From the NCBI GenBank assembly GCA_946545765.1, contig CAMNNS010000102.1, forward strand, positions 1 through 5,460: a stretch of 5,460 nt of DNA, in the 5' to 3' direction. The position numbers and the translations under genes were made by a program. This DNA is from an uncultured Bacteroidales bacterium. Lineage in GTDB: Bacteria; Bacteroidota; Bacteroidia; Bacteroidales; UBA932. Under the pieces are notes generated by a model, which saw only the letters and a list, made by a program, of their open reading frames with translations, was not told the DNA's origin and did not search any database. Below are positions 5,201-5,460 of this stretch, in pieces; positions within the stretch are counted from its first letter, which is position 1, and every line of letters begins with the position of its first letter.

Positions 5201-5460
5201 TTACTTCATATTGAAAACCAAATTAACCCCATCAAAAATAACGCTTAAAGTCTTACCATTGAGCGTTCCGTAGAATGTAAATTCTGGCTCTTCTAAAGCA
5301 GGAACTGGAGCTTTAAACGAACTTTCATAGGCATCAAATGTGATATTAGGTTTGTTGAAAGTATATTTTCCTCTAACAAAATCTTCATTACCGTCATATT
5401 CTAACTGCAGAGTAAATGAATCTGTTGAAGGGGCAAAATCTAATGTTGATTTTATAGGCT
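5201..5460 (-). CDS. third small lipoprotein paralogue, C-terminal part (start outside window)
   Basis: On the minus strand an open frame enters at the window end and runs 85 codons to a TAA at 5203-5201. The protein contains SFTLQLEY, then GKYTFNKPNITF, then FTFYGTLNGKTLSVIF and the ending VFNMK. These line up in order with SFTLLHV, GEYIYNKPNITL, ITFHGTINGKTMTLNL and IVINMK of the lipoprotein at 344-769. It is therefore a diverged member of the same family on the opposite strand. The middle segment (DAYESSFKAPVPALEEPE) is different. The signal peptide, if present, lies beyond base 5460. The function is unknown and the family is not named. It shares the terminator at 5141-5186 with the converging lipoprotein gene. 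Confidence 0.85.
   Translation of the reverse strand, partial: PIKSTLDFAPSTDSFTLQLEYDGNEDFVRGKYTFNKPNITFDAYESSFKAPVPALEEPEFTFYGTLNGKTLSVIFDGVNLVFNMK

Overview
The window looks like ordinary chromosomal DNA from a member of the Bacteroidota, probably order Bacteroidales. The evidence is an AT-rich composition, Sec/SPII lipoproteins, a small outer-membrane beta-barrel, start codons without Shine-Dalgarno sequences, and promoter candidates matching the Bacteroidetes TTG / TAnnTTTG pattern. The genus cannot be named from the sequence.

Layout from left to right. (1) The 3' end of a small lipoprotein gene (1-209) is followed by a close, complete tandem paralogue (344-769), which ends at a strong palindromic terminator (805-836). 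(2) A stand-alone class I glutamine amidotransferase with an intact Cys-His-Glu triad (869-1606) converges on a minus-strand outer-membrane beta-barrel gene (1645-2160). (3) A tRNA-His(GTG) lies on the minus strand (2301-2375). Its good minus-strand promoter candidate lies back to back with a plus-strand promoter candidate. (4) A 593-residue carboxyltransferase of the oxaloacetate decarboxylase alpha / pyruvate carboxylase subunit B type (2631-4412) ends at an intrinsic terminator (4493-4527). (5) A DUF3828-like lipoprotein (4619-5140) and a third, diverged member of the first lipoprotein family (5201-5460, minus strand, cut by the window edge) converge on one shared terminator with a 20-bp perfect stem (5141-5186).

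The genes do not form an obvious pathway or operon. Most seem to be single transcription units separated by terminators or by changes of strand. The region without protein genes at 2161-2630 holds the tRNA and the promoter candidates; I see nothing convincing in 2161-2300.

The most notable observation is in the carboxyltransferase. Its catalytic metal-site residues are kept, but its C-terminal biotinyl-type domain has Ala-Phe-Tyr-Gly where the biotin-accepting Ala-Met-Lys-Met should be. The protein therefore appears unable to carry biotin itself, and no biotin carboxylase, carrier or membrane decarboxylase subunit lies beside it. The second theme is the family of small lipoproteins at both window ends, with near-identical DNA between two copies. 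I found no CRISPR array, insertion sequence, phage gene or defence system.
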